From Beroe forskalii (taxonomy: Eukaryota > Ctenophora > Nuda > Beroida > Beroidae): 64,000 bases of DNA. Below are positions 19,692-32,454 of the stretch, in pieces. The DNA lies in the NCBI GenBank assembly GCA_011033025.1, contig WFMF01000386.1, forward strand, positions 106,994-170,993, written 5' to 3'. How positions within the stretch are numbered: position 1 is the stretch's first letter; every line of letters begins with the position of its first letter. A program made the translations under genes and the position numbers. Under the pieces are notes generated by a model that made no database searches, was not told the origin of the DNA, and saw nothing but the letters and a program-made list of their open reading frames with translations.

Positions 19692-19744
19692 CAACCCTCC
19701 GCAGTGGAGGGTTGCCCCACCCTCCGAAGAGGAAGGTGGGGGGT
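19692..19744 (-). promoter_or_regulatory. Two adjacent GC-rich hairpins in the KIAA2013 3' UTR
   Basis: GCAACCCTCC-GCAGT-GGAGGGTTGC forms a perfect 10-bp stem with a 5-nt loop. It is followed at once by CCCCACCCTCC-GAAG-AGGAAGGTGGGG with a nearly perfect stem. They lie about 130-185 nt after the stop codon at 19876. The surroundings are AT-rich, so the pair stands out. Role unknown: mRNA stability, processing or protein binding are possible. Confidence 0.5.
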
Positions 19745-19875
19745 GAGCGCACAAAGGCTACAAGGCGCAGTCATTAGGGAGTGGGATGTAGGATACACGA
19801 GATTGTAAACAACAGCAACTTGGGATGTCTCTTCTTCTAAACTGGAAATGCGGTTAGTGATTCCATTGATTTGTG

Positions 19876-22800
19876 TCACCTGGTGTCTTTAGTCCTCTCG
19901 CCACTACAGAACTCTTTGTAGACCATGTGGAAGAGGAGGGCGTGGAACACCAGAATCACGGCAGCTATCATGATGATGAAGAGGGAGGAGATGGGGTGTT
20001 CCTCTAACGAGTGGAGGTCTAGGCCGTGGTGCTCTTCTATCAACTCCCTGTGCAAAGGTGTGTCATTTCAAAATAAATATATTAGGTATTTGGTATAATG
20101 AACTCGTTTCACTCGTTCGTTACAATATATACAAGATTTTCGAAAGCTTCTGAATACAATTCGCTCGTATCAGTTATTTCGTTTAAACTTCAACCTCTTG
20201 AATACTAATAACAGACACTACGCGTCTGTTATTCCGAGAATTAATAGAGGCTAGAGCTTGGCTTGACAGATATTAATATGGACAAAAAGGAGGAGGGAGC
20301 AATGAATGTTTCTAACCTGAGTGTAACTAGCTGCTCCTGCTGCAGGGCGACGTATAGGATTGGCGTGGCGGGGTTGGTAGGTCGGATGGCGAAGGTAACT
20401 TCTCTCCCATTACTTGGGAGGGGGACGATCTGATCCTTGCAGATCTGATCGCAGGCGTAAAGAGTGGTGCCGCTATACTGGGAGTCTTTAGACACGCTCA
20501 CCTGGAGAACAGTTATCAGCACTGACTCGCAGCGAGCTAGAAGTCATCTCGAAATCGCCCCTAAACTGTCAATTCCTAACAAAAGTAAGTGAGTACAGAT
20601 TAGGATTTGTAACTTTTTAAGTGAGAGTTATCACTTTATCACTTCATCATAATATGAAATGCGCTCAATTATTTAGCTTTGGCGAGCGCAAATTGATTAT
20701 AAGAGGTTAGAAGAAGGAAGGGCTGACCGCTGACTATATTGAGAACTCAAACATTGATAAGAGAAAGTACTCACGGTGCCAGTGTGGGTGGGGGTGTTGA
20801 CCACTACCCGCAAGTTGATGAGAGTGTCCTGGAACTCAATGCCCCACAGGTTGACATAGCCCTCCATCGAGTGGGGGTTCAGTGCTAGCTCCATCCCGTG
20901 CACGGTCTGCAAATAAGGGAAATTCAGTGCTCTCTTACTCGCTCACACTAATCATAGTAAGGGACGCTTACGAATTAGGAAGAGTTGAGGAAACTTATTA
21001 AGCAACAAAAAACCATTTGCGCAAAAAACAAGATAAAAACTTGGGACCATTTGAAAAAGTTGCCAAAAATCTAGACCTAAAAAGTTACTATTCCGAAAAA
21101 GTGGCAAGTGCGAAAAATTTGTTAACAAATTTGGTACCATTTTAAAAAAGGTATGTGTGAAAAATCAGAAACGAAAAAGGTAGGTACCATTTAAAAATAA
21201 TACCAAAAATCAAAAACAAAATTGGCACCATTTTTAGAAAAGGGCAAAAAATCTGACACAAAAACGGTACCATTTGAAAATCAAGCTCAAAAATGGTACC
21301 ATTCAAAAAAAGTTGCAAAAAAACAGAAACAAAATTGATACCATTTGAATGCCGCAAATAAAATTGCACCACTTCAGATAGTACACGATTCTAACTGTAT
21401 TTCGAACCCCGTTGGGACCCAACCACCCCACCCTGTGTCATTCACTTTATCACCGAAAACCCCCGGGGTCCGAGACGGCAGATCCCTGCCGATATCTTCC
21501 GGAATATCCCCACATAATATCCTAGCGATATTCTGAGAATTCCGTGGTTCAGGGAACACTGGAACACGATCGTTAGGCAACTTTATGTTTTTATAATAAG
21601 ATGGCACAGCGAACCCTTCATGTTTTGTATGAGTGATCAATAGCACAGCATATGCCGTAAGAGTAAGAAAACACTAACTCTAAGTAACATGTTACCAATG
21701 AGATCCGGGCAAATTAGAGCTATTTCAACGAGCAACGGATCAGCTAATACTCTAATAGTTCATTTGCCGTGGGTTTTATCCACTTAATAGAGTAAACGTT
21801 ATAGCGCTAGCTAGGGAGTAGTTTGAAAAGCATATTTTTGGTGCATTTGTAAAGGAAAAAGGCGTATTTCTACGTATTTCCTGGTCATGTCAGTCAGTGT
21901 TTCAGTCTGCGTACCATAAATCAGTTCTAGTCACAGAGGACACTCCCACTCCTCCTTCGAGACACTCCCACCCCTCTTCCGAGGAGTGATGCTCAGACCT
22001 TCATGTGAATAATATCCTCATATATGTAACTGCAGACTAAGGATCGGGAGCTTTACTATCTACCGGATAGAGCATGCTTTTCTTCAAAATACTCAAGGTA
22101 AAAATACCGGCAACTTCTTTTTTTTACCATGACAGAAGCACCGCGGAATAGCCAGGATTTGATAAATCTTGTCAAGAGTATGATATACTAATATACGATA
22201 AAATTCTTTTAAATCGACTCTCGATAATAACTATCTTACTACGATCGAAGGGATAGAATTTAAGAAAATAGGTTGGAGCGGATAACTTAATGACTTAGAA
22301 AGTTTGAAATCAATCTTCAAAACAAACGTTTGGGAATCCACAAAATCGCGTATCGAGGAGACATACCTGCTGTGACCATGTTACCATGGTAACATGGTAA
22401 CGCGAACGTGTAATTTGCAAATATACTTTTACAACAGTGTCTTTAATCAATGTGTTAATTGGCATTCATTTTTATTTTCAGTAATCAGTGCATTTTCATG
22501 GGTACTACTGAAGTCCTGAACAAACTGCTGACTACCACAAAAAGAGCCAGTAAGTCACTAAGCCAGTACGACATCTATTATATATAGCTATTATATACTT
22601 ACATAGCTATATCATACAAGGTAATTAACAAATCGTAAATTATCCGACTTAATCAAAATCCAAGAGTATCAACCAAATTTAAGAACGACGGCTACTTATT
22701 ACATAATATAAGTCATGTTCATTACCGTATGCCATGGAATTATTAATAATGGACTTCTGAAATGTGAAAGATTAATAAGTTTGATTACTATGTTAAGATC

Positions 22801-25800
22801 AGAGTTGCGATGAAAACTTCAACTTTTCAACGCAATTCAGATAATTCATACAAGTTTGGAGTGTGGGTGTAGTAATTCCCCAACGGGTTTTTTTTCATCA
22901 TACGATCATGGATGCTGGCTGAGCTGTAAGCTAACCTGATCCTCTGGGTCCTCTTCAACCGTAATATGCAGTACAAATACCTCACTCATGAACAGTCACT
23001 TCACCATATTAAACTGATGGTGATGCCCGTGCCATGGTACACGTAAGCTATAGATATCCTACGATGAGCGGATAATGAGCTTTAAAATTGCCGGTACGTT
23101 TCATAGCCAAAACATTACTCATCTAATATTTAGTAACTATGTGATGCATCATTCAATCCCCATTTAAGCATCAATGCTCCTCAAAGGTGATATTGGGGCC
23201 ATTGCCCTGTTGTAATGTACTTCTGCCTGGTTTATAGTTTTTAGAGGTAGGCAACTAATTCTGAAGTTATTTCCATGTTTCTTTATTTGAAAAGCTGAAC
23301 GTGCTCTGCCATGAATCATTAAATTAGTTTAAAATTAAGTCATAACATTACCCTCACGTTTATCATAAGTTTACCATTACCCATATGTTTGTACATGCGT
23401 CGATCTAAAGATCTTTCGAAAGGGTGCGTAAATTTCAGCAAAAATACTATAGCGCATCCACCTGTAAGAGTCCTGCGAAGGACCTCAGAAGGGCTTGATG
23501 GAAGGACAGTCTGGAGGCTGCTGTGAACTGCGGACACCCCCCGCTGATTAGGAGATTAACCCAGGCATTGAGCTGTTTGAAGGCTGCATCAACTGTCTTA
23601 ACGTTAGTCCACAACACCTAGGGTGAGTGACGTTCAGCAATGGTCTGGAATTAAAACGAGTCAGAGTCTACAAGTTACAAAACAATGAATTAAACATTAC
23701 GCAGTCTTAATCCCACTGAACACACGGGCATTACCGCATGGCTGCTAGAGCACTCGGAATCGTTGTTAGGGGTTTCACAATATCAGATTGCTAGATTGTT
23801 TTTGGGGTAGGATTGGGTATAATTTTCTCTGATAAGGATAATATGGCTACCAAAGTATCTGTATTCAAAAATTCTAGGCGGCCCCAGCATCAATATGACT
23901 ATGTCATGCGTCTGGTTCAGCCGATCAGTACCACTTCGCCTGATCTGGTCTGTTTAATCCATTCATATAAACTTATTAAAGAAAATATCATACAGAATAT
24001 ATTTTGCTGTGATTCGTATTTCGATATATTTGAAAAGAAAGGGCAATGATGGACTGGCAAATTTGATAATTTAATTATTATTCAACGCGGACAGTTTGGC
24101 CATCACAAATCTGATGGTGATTTTGGGCACTGAGGTCTAAAAAGAAGTCAAGTACCGGCGAGTGTGAGCTGGGGGATCCCTTGAAGCAGGCAGTGGCAGT
24201 AGGTGGCTTAGCCTCATCAGTAGGTCTGTACAAGTTCAGTAGGTAGTACATGGTCAGGTTTACTTCCAATGGCTTAGCCATCAGATGGTCTTGTAGAGGC
24301 TGCAGTCTCAGACCTGAATGCAGAGATGTGGAAGAATTAATGATCTACAAAAGTACTAATTAAAATTAAATACTACTTACCAGTTACTCAGTTACTTACC
24401 AGCTGATACGCTAACATAAGGGTACCAATTCAAAATAAGTTCAAACTAGAGCCAAAATCAACAACTGAAATGATAAAATTCCAGATTTGAATTATGGAAT
24501 AAGTAAGTGCTTAGTTATAAAAAAATTCATTCCAAACATGATCTACCTGATTTTCTGATCTCCTCCCAATGAAGCACGTGATCTGACAGCACTCTGTCAC
24601 TCTTCACCTTCTCCAGCTCCTGTTGAGCCAGAGTTGACACTTCCTTACTCTTCTCACTCCGCTCCCCGATCTCTGGCAGCTTCTCAGATGTCAGAGACAC
24701 GAGCAGCTGCAGTCTGCCTTGCTCACCAGCCTGTGGGATGTCAGATGTCAGAGACACGAGCAGCTGCAGTCTGCCTTGCTCACCAGCCTGTGGGATGTCA
24801 GATGTCAGAGACACGAGCAGCTGCAGTCTGCCTTGTTCACCAGCCTGTGGGATATCAGGTGTCAGAGACACGAGCAACTGCAGTCTGCCTTGTTCACCAG
24901 CCTGTGGGATGTCAGATGTCGAGCTGCAGTCTGCCTTGCTCACCAGCCTGTGGGATGTCAGGTGTCAGATACACGAGCAGCTGCAGTCTGCCTTGCTAAC
25001 CAGCCTGTGGGATGTCAGGTGTCAGATACACGAGCAGCTGCAGTCTGCCTTGCTCACCAGCCTGTGGGATGACAGATGTCAGAGACACGAGCAACTGCAG
25101 TCTGCCTTGCTCACCAGCCTGTGGGATGTCAGATGTCAGAGACACGAGCAGCTGCAGTCCGCCTTGCTCACCAGCCTGTGGGATGAGCAGCTGCAGTCTG
25201 CCTTGCTCACCAGCCTGTGGGATGTCTCATGTCAGATGTCAGAGACACGAGCAACTGCAGTCTGCCTTGCTCACTGCCTGTGGGATGTCAGATGTCAGAG
25301 ACACGAGCAGCTGCAGTCTACCAGCCTGTGGGATGTCAGATGTCAGAGACACGAGCAGCTGCAGTCTGCCTTGCTCACCAGCCTGTGGGATGTCAGGTGT
25401 CAGATACACGAGCAGCTGCAGTCTGCCTTGCTCACCAGCCTGTGGGATGACAGATGTCAGAGACACGAGCAGCTGCAGTCTGCCTTGCTCACCAGCCTGT
25501 GGGATGTCAGATGTCAGAGACACGAGCAGCTGCAGTCTGCCTTGCTCACCAGCCTGTGGGATGTCAGATGTCAGAGACATCTTACTTGATTCCCTATGAC
25601 TCAAAAAATCTCAATGGTTCAGGCATTGATTAGACTGTAAGGGGGAAGGCGACAAAAACGTCCAAAATTGGCAAAACACGCCAAAAACGCCAGGAAATAT
25701 CTAACCGAAAATATCGCCGCTCCCCTTGAACAGGGAGATCGGTAAAGCCAGTCTATTACTCCTTCCAGCTTACAGTAGAATCAATTTACCTTGATGTCGA

Positions 25801-28800
25801 TAGTTTTGTGGGATAGGACATGAGCTGCAGCTGCCACAAAAGAGTCGTGTTTGCCGTGTACCAAGTCAGCATACACCACTCCAGTCTTACCCCCCACTTC
25901 TATACTGAAAGGTAACGTGGTCAACACATTTAGATAGCAAGATGTACCCGGACATGCCCAAATTAGATAACAAGCGTCTCTCAGATCGCAAAGGTGTTTA
26001 GAATGCCCGGGGTAAAATCCAGCGGAATGTTTGTATAGGTGCGTATCTGTGTATTGGATTATCATATTACATGTACATTGTGTAGTGTACATTATTAACT
26101 GACACTGTTATTAGCCGTTATTCCGCACTGAATGGTGTGGAATGGGACTTGGGAGGGTTACCGTAGGAAATAAACAGAGGCGAGACCCATAGCCTTGAAT
26201 ACCTATAGTAGAGGGCACTTTCAGAACCTTTCCATTGCCAACCCTGACAACTTGACAATGACTTTTTAGAAAAGAAAAAAAACATACAGTCGATTGGGGA
26301 GGAGAAAATCTGAGAGTCAGACTATATTCTGAACAGAGCTTTCTAGGTGGGTGTCTACACCGACTTTGACAGTGAGGGTCTGTGTTTGTTGTCGAGGACT
26401 CTGCACTGTTACGTCGTGTACTAGGACTGAGGGGTGGTCGAGGGAGGCGAATACCACCTCCTTGACAACGATACAACCCTCCCCTACGTAGTAGAGATCC
26501 ACCTGGAGGAGAGGGTTATAGAGTCAGGAAGTAATAAATAAATAAATAAATTAAAACATTTATTCCACGCTTAGACATTGTTGGACAAATATCTGTGAGG
26601 GAAATATCCTAGCCATTCAAGCGTGACCAAAAAAGATGCCAACAATCTAGGAGAGCTTAAAACTTGGATAACAAATAAGTGGCACTAGAAATCTTAGCAC
26701 TTAATAACAAAAGTGTACCAAAGAATGGGAACAATTACTTAACAATTGGGAACCCCTTCAAATGCTTTCTCAAAATAATATGTTTTAATGCCCTTTAAAT
26801 TCATCAATATTAGACATACATCTTAAATCATAAGGTAAATTATTCCACAATCTCGGTCCATAATGATTGAAAGCAGTTTGTGTTTTTGGGATATTAGGTG
26901 GGCTTGGAGTTTTCAGGATAAAGAAATCATCATCAAGACGTAAACTTATTCGTTTAGTGTCTCTGAGGGAGATAAGATCTTTGAGGTATTTTGGTGCCAT
27001 GTTATTGATACACTTGAAAACAAGAAGGGCAATCTTGAACTGTATTCTAAAATTCACAGGTAGAAAATGTAGCTTCTTCAGATAAGGACTTATAGAACAC
27101 CACTTCTTTTTCCCATATAGCTTGAAAATGAATCGAACAGCATTATTTTCAATCTTCTGTAGCTTTTGAAGGTTCTTCTCAGTTACTGAAGCATATGAAG
27201 AATTGCAATAGTCAATCACCGACAGTATGTTTGAATGTACTAATTGAACTTTGAGCTCATGAGTCAGTCTAGAGCCAATTCTTTTCAGATTCCTCAGGTT
27301 CAAATAACAGACTTGGGTGATGTGTTTGATTTGGTCCTCCATACTGAGTCGATGATCAAAGTAAAAGCCCAAGTTCTTTGTGGCCAATACTGGGCTGACA
27401 GATATTTCAGTTGCAGCGCCACCAAGATCTAAACTTTCAATGGGACTAATGTAATGACCTATATCCACAAATTCTGTCTTATCTTCATTCAGTTTCAGGA
27501 AATTACATGTCATCCATATCTTGATTTCACTAAAGCATTTCTTAATGGCAGAGAGATCAGGAGTTGGACAATGAACATCAAAGGAGAAGTATATTTGAGT
27601 GTCATCTGCATACAAATGCACTGAGAACCCATATTTAGATATTATTTCCTCCAAATCTTTTGTGTACAAGATGAATAGAAGTGGACCCAAAATAGATCCT
27701 TGTGGGACTCCTATTTCAAGAAATGCTTCTTGAGATGAGGCTTCATTGACCTTGACCTTGAATTTTCTTTCAGATAAATATGTTTTAATCCAACTCATCA
27801 CAAGACCAGAGATACCATATTTAATTTTCAGCTTTTTCAATAACAATGAATGGTTGATGGTGTCAAATGCTGCACTGAGATCAAGAAGCAGAAGAACAAC
27901 ATTTTCTTTCTTATCTATCATCATCATCAAGTCAGTTTGAATTTTCAAGACTGCTGTCTCACAGAGGTATATAGTGTGAGGTAGTCTAGTGGTCAACACT
28001 CTAGACTATCAAGGGGATCAAGCAGTCAGGAGTTTTCGTGGTCGTAGAAATCTGAATCAAACTCTAGTCAAAAAATCGGACTTTAGCAATTCTTAATTTT
28101 AGGGCAAATTTGCATATTTACATAAGTACATAAATTTTGCAATTAACTTTGAATTATTGAAGTTGTTGTTTTTACATCTAGGTTCCGTTTCGGTATAAAG
28201 CTCCAGGGGAAATAAGAGATTTGGTCTTTGATTCTGTTTTCAATTATTTGAAATGTACTATGTACTATGTACTACCTTATACCTACATGATACATTTCAC
28301 ACTGAAACACTGTGGCAGTGTAGGTAAGTGTAATTAATTAATACCACCTCGATTCTAGGACATTTGTCCGCCACGGACATTTGTCCGACACCTGAAATTA
28401 GCTATTCGGACAAATATCCGTGTCGGACAACTGTCCGAATTCGGACATTTGTCCGAAAGTCAGACACAATTTTATTCCAAAGTAAAGGGGAACTACTGTG
28501 TTTACATTTGATGATTATACGGCAAGGTTCCCCGATTGATGTAGGTACAAAATCATGTGATGCGACCCAAGTCGTAGGTTTGACATCAGCCCATCACGGA
28601 TAGCCGATAGGGTGATGGCACCCGATACTGACGAGATTGGACGAGATGGGATGTTCTCATGTAATGTGATGCGAGACGATGTCGTATGCTACGCCATGCA
28701 GGGCAATGACACCACTTAAACATCTTAAACATGGGCTCTTCCCCGACACCCTCCATCTCCCCCTCTTCTACGGGCTTATTCCTGGAAAGACCACCACCCT

Positions 28801-30638
28801 CAACAGAAACCTCTTCGAAGAAGTCGACACCTGGGGTTCCTACCAACCCCCCTCCATCCTCATGGACTACGAGCTTGCAATCCACAACGCTGTTGCTGAT
28901 GTGTGGCCCTCTACCACCAGGCGGGGATGCAACTTTCACTGCAAACAGTCCCTCTTCAAGCATCTTCGTCAGGCTGACCTCAAGCCCCTGCTCCCAACAG
29001 ACATGGCGACCTTCACCTCCTACTTCGAATCCACCTGGATTGGGACCTCCACCACACCTCCAACATTCAGCCACGACATGTGGAACCAGCACGACGCTCC
29101 TCCAACATCGCAGAAGGCTGGCACCACGGCTTCCACTCCATGCTGTCATGCTTCAACCCCACTCTCTGGAAGTTCCTGGACGCCCTGAAAGCAGAGCAGG
29201 CACTCACAGACCTCAAGCTCACCAGGAGACAGCTGCGTCAACCACCTGAACCCAGAGCCGCCAAGTGGGTCAGATACGATCAGAGGCTGCAGAAGGTCGT
29301 TGAGGACTATGATTCTTACACTGATGTTTTGGATTTTTTGGAAGCAGTTGGTAGCATGTCTATGTTGAAGTAATTTGATTATATTTTGAGTGCTAATAAT
29401 ACTATACATTATCTTAGTGTGAAACATGCTGATTATACAGTACTTTATTCTATAAACATTGATTACCTCATTAACTCTGTGTCTTATTCGGACAAATGTC
29501 CGTGTCGGACAAGTGAAAGGCTCCTCTCAATTATTTACCAATAAGTTTGAAGAAATTGTTGTGGGATTTTCGGACAAATGTCCGTGTCGGACAAATGTCC
29601 GCAAAATTTCGTACTGGGTTTCGGACAACTGTCCGTGTCGGACAAATGTCCGTGTCGGACAAATGTCCGACTACCTACCACCTCATTGTGTACACCTGTT
29701 TATACTTTCAATTTTGTGTGATTTTATTAACTTTCATTGTTATTTATTTCATTGAGTATAATGCCACTTTAGTTAGAACATTGGACTATTAAACTGTTGG
29801 AGAATGAGTGTTTGGTAGCAGTCAGCTGGGAAAGCGTATACTTTTTTATTTCTGAATTATGGCTCTTTAATCTCCCGCTAGGATCGGAGTGATGCTGGTT
29901 TATTTCACTAACCTGGCCCTTCTTCATGTGCAGTACAGAGAGTGCTAGTGTCAGCACCGAGTCTTGCAGGTAGTACTTCAGGTTAATGTTGTGGCCCAGA
30001 TCCAAATAGTGGGCATCTGGGGATGTTAGTCGGTTATTCAAATTGTTGACAGGAACTCAAAACCGGACAAAACAGGTTATAAGCATTCAGTAGAGATACA
30101 CGCTAGTACTTTAGTATGGCATTACTTTCTAGGAGGACGAAGTGGCTGCCGGAGAGGGGGTTCGTAGCCACGAAGCCATTGGCTGTCAGGAACATCCAAT
30201 CAGGAGTCTTAGTTCCGACGTTGACGATCACGTCCAGGTCCCCTGCCAGATGCTCTATTTCCGCTCTGTAGCCGTACAAACAGGGCGGGAAGTTCTTAAC
30301 CCTGCCAAGATCTGCTGGGCTCTCCTGCAAATGCTGGTTCAAGGTGTTGTAAAATTCACATGATTCCTGTTGTCATAGCACTAGCTAAGTAGGTCAAACA
30401 AACCCCAATAAAGTACCGGAAAAAAGGTGCTTAATCGAGGGTACCATTCTTGAAAAAAAAGCATAAAATGTCGAGAGAATGGTATGACGCAGGGGCACAC
30501 TCAACTTACCGGCTCTGCTTTGAAAGACAGGCTCCTGAAGTAGATGAAGAGGAAGAAACATATGGCAACCCCTATAACCACCCTCCTGGTTCTGCTGGAA
30601 GACACGATCATGTCCACCCGAAACGGTAGACTGGGCAT
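19876..30638 (-). CDS. KIAA2013 homologue, membrane glycoprotein of unknown function
   Basis: Twelve exons: 30510-30638, 30126-30366, 29913-30016, 26323-26502, 26203-26261, 25790-25904, 24547-24706, 24156-24313, 23462-23617, 20775-20906, 20317-20501, 19876-20047. The phases agree at every junction and give 596 residues (human protein about 634). There is a signal-anchor-like segment at about residues 20-35 and a C-terminal membrane segment at about 560-580 followed by a short tail. Human-like blocks include VNLTMYYLL (exon 8), CFKG....H...LW continuing ungapped across the exon 8/9 junction into LLISGGC, GIEFQDTLINL (exon 10), LYACDQICKD and ATPILYVAL (exon 11), and LLFHMVYKEFC (exon 12). The start of exon 5 could instead be 26243. 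The exon 4 donor (ATA|GTCTGA) is weak and was chosen by phase. The lumenal protein has no assigned biochemical role. Intron 3 holds a LINE and a MULE; intron 6 and the exon 7 start carry a minisatellite. Confidence 0.9.
20990..21370. repeat. Diverged GGTACCATTT iterations in intron 10
   Basis: A run of ~45-65-bp imperfect units, each with GGTACCATTT followed by A-rich sequence and CAAAAATC. Several short minus-strand ORFs here come from the iteration. The remaining intron 10 sequence to 23461 shows only the palindrome at 22380. Confidence 0.55.
22380..22393. promoter_or_regulatory. Perfect X-box-like palindrome GTTACCATGGTAAC
   Basis: A 14-bp perfect palindrome matching the RFX X-box pattern (GTTRCC-GGYAAC with no spacer offset), followed by a second half site CATGGTAAC. 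It sits in intron 10 of the KIAA2013 gene. Binding is inference only. Confidence 0.35.
24700..25590 (-). repeat. 57-bp minisatellite repeating a splice acceptor and exon start
   Basis: About 16 copies. Read on the minus strand, each 57-bp unit contains a pyrimidine stretch, CCCACAG, GCTGGTGAGCAAGG, then GCAGACTGCAG followed by CTGCTCGTGTCTCTGACA, the first 18 nt of KIAA2013 exon 7. The true exon start is at 24706, where the frame runs on into TCTGAGAAGCTGCCAGAG. Most units are in register and translate as SDIPQAGEQGRLQLLVSLT (19 residues). A few units are shortened, for example near 24920, 25180 and 25310, and these break the frame. The long ORFs on both strands are by-products. Confidence 0.85.
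26525..28010 (-). mobile_element. 5'-truncated CR1/L2-type LINE with reverse transcriptase
   Basis: In intron 3 of the KIAA2013 gene, on the same strand. The reading frame 27999-26785 encodes reverse transcriptase from CETAVLKIQTDL onward: LDLSAAFDTINH, GVPQGSILGPLLFILY, the catalytic HLYADDTQIY, then the C-terminal HFLPVNFRIQFKIALLVFK and LWNNLPYDLR blocks usual in CR1/L2 elements. The frame ends at EFKGH*. One base fewer would continue into KTYYFEKAF, so there is a 1-bp frameshift near the C-terminus. No endonuclease or ORF1 is present, hence strong 5' truncation. The 3' end carries an (ATTT)n-like tail at about 26530-26555. Probably inactive. Confidence 0.85.
28351..29676 (+). mobile_element. 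Mutator-like (MULE) DNA transposon, partial, 8-bp TSD
   Basis: Flanked by the perfect repeat ACCACCTC at 28343-28350 and 29677-29684. Both ends carry CGGACAAATGTCCG-type palindromes (three to four copies left, six or so right). The interior (about 28680-29373, plus strand, opposite to the host gene) encodes the C-terminal half of a MULE transposase: PLFYGLIPGKTTTLNRNLF, SILMDYELAIHNAVADVWP, GCNFHCKQSLFKHL, then after a frame change near 29040 SNIAEGWHHGFHSMLSCF and LWKFLDALKAEQAL. The N-terminal half is missing. The 8-9-bp duplication is normal for MULEs. Inactive relic in intron 3 of KIAA2013. Confidence 0.85.
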
Positions 30639-31649
30639 CGTGTGGAACTTTCCGAGATGCTAAGCTGAGATCTTGCAGGGTCCTCAGAGGGATCGGTTTT
30701 TCTTTAGTGTGACTTTTAGGTGGCTACTTCTGTGGTTATCTCAGAAAAGGTTGAGAAGCAGGTGGCGTCAGGCTAAACATGCCTCATCAACCTAGAACGA
30801 GGAATCATGCATTTAACATTCGGCATTAGAAAGGTACCCTTTTATCCTTATTACTTTCTTGATATCAAACACATGATTAAAATTGCTCACAAATTCAATA
30901 AGTTATAACATTCCAGGGTAATTACGTAATAATGTACTCTTAAATTCTAAATTAACAGCCTCAGTTCTCAGTGAGCCATACAACCTCAGAAATAAGAATT
31001 CAGTTTTGTTGTAATAAAAATAACATAATTTATACTATTTACAGATTTACATCAGCAGCAGCGACACAGTACATTGTAATCTAAATCTTTTCTGTATAAT
31101 CACAAATGCCGCAATAGTAATGTCCTGTACGGAGCCCCTCAGCTTCGATTCCTTGTTTAACATGCCGTACAGCAAGGATCTACACTGAGTTCACCATGGT
31201 TAGGCACTTAGACACACCCAGTACTACTAGGACAAATGTTTTATTTATACCCTCTGTCTAATGGAAATGTTTCCTTGCGTTTGACAATTAATGCTTACAC
31301 AGTACTATTTCATTTCCAAATGATGTTATATAAGCTAGTCTTTATGTGAGAATAATTAGCATCACAGCATATTACAATCAAAATGAAAAAAGTTAAGAAA
31401 TCTGTTTGACTTGATAACTTGATAAGCTTTGATAAGTTGATGATTAGATACCTTATTGACTATGTTTTATCGAATTTATATTAATCATCGAATTCAAAAC
31501 CAATTCGATTATTACTTACATTAGAATCATCTTATTAATAACTTTTCAATAAATATTTATCTTGTTTACTTCTTACTTGTACTTTTGTACTAAACAAGAA
31601 CTAATAAAATACTAGAATAAAGTACTAATGAAGTATTATTTTTACTCCC
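30639..31649. other. Upstream of the KIAA2013 gene, nothing recognised
   Basis: Presumed 5' UTR and promoter side of the gene. I see no ORF, clear TATA box or element ends. Confidence 0.4.
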
Positions 31650-31651
31650 TA

Positions 31652-32042
31652 CTCTTCAGTCTCAAATAGACGGGGGGGGGACGATTGCAGTTTTTTGGAT
31701 TTTTACTACGGTGGGAGACAATTATTTAACACCCTCCCCGTTTAGAAATTTTGAAAATTTCGAAAAAAATACATACATAAATCAAAGAAAAATTCATATT
31801 TTTTGTCAGAATTGAGCAAAATCAAGCAGCAACCTGAAAGCTTTGACAACTGTTTCTAAGAATTACGATCTTTTTCTCGATCTGAGTCCATATGTTTGAT
31901 GAATTTGGGTATTTCAAACCATTCGATTGAAATTTACCTCCCCCTCCCTCTTATTTGCACCCCCCCCTTTTTACGACATTTTTGAAAAACCTACACAGGG
32001 GGACAGTTATTACAGCCCCCCCGTCTATTTGAGACTGAAGAG
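31652..32042. mobile_element. 391-bp MITE, TA target
   Basis: Inverted ends begin CTCTTCAGTCTCAAATAGAC and run into a poly-G (left) or poly-C (right) stretch, flanked by TA at 31650-31651 and 32043-32044. The inner sequence has further C-rich runs. Tc1/mariner-type duplication. No ORF. Confidence 0.8.
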
Positions 32043-32454
32043 TACTTTCCTAGCTCCAGTATAAATTTTTCTTAAATTGATCTTATAGTTATCTCACGTT
32101 CCTGGCCAATCGAGCATAAAACAACATAACAAATAATAATGATAATTCTATTCTAATAATTCTACTCTGCTATACAACTTACAGTTTTGCGTAAAAATTG
32201 AAGTGTCTAGCTCAAAAAATGTCAGAGTTATGCTCAAAAACCGGTTTTTGACCATCATAATATCTCCACTTCTGAAATTTTAGTCGAGAATAGTAATATA
32301 GTATTGATCAAATGTTGCCCGATCAAATTGCTCAAAAAAGGTGCGTGGTTACATATAATAATTTACATACTAAGTATACCCACAGCCACGGTTCCAAGTA
32401 AATAATGCAACCGTGTGATGATACGATAAAATAAGCATGGCTAAATTTACAGTA

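Noticed and set aside
21142-21372. Hydrophobic minus-strand ORF resembling a membrane protein
   Set aside because: A/T-rich GGTACCATTT iterations in an intron give runs of Phe and Leu by composition.
24700-25590. CRISPR-like spacing of repeats
   Set aside because: Units are contiguous 57-bp tandem copies with no unique spacers, in an animal gene.
24634-25604. ORFs up to 283 codons on the plus strand and Cys-rich repeats
   Set aside because: Products of the 57-bp minisatellite on the strand opposite to the KIAA2013 gene.
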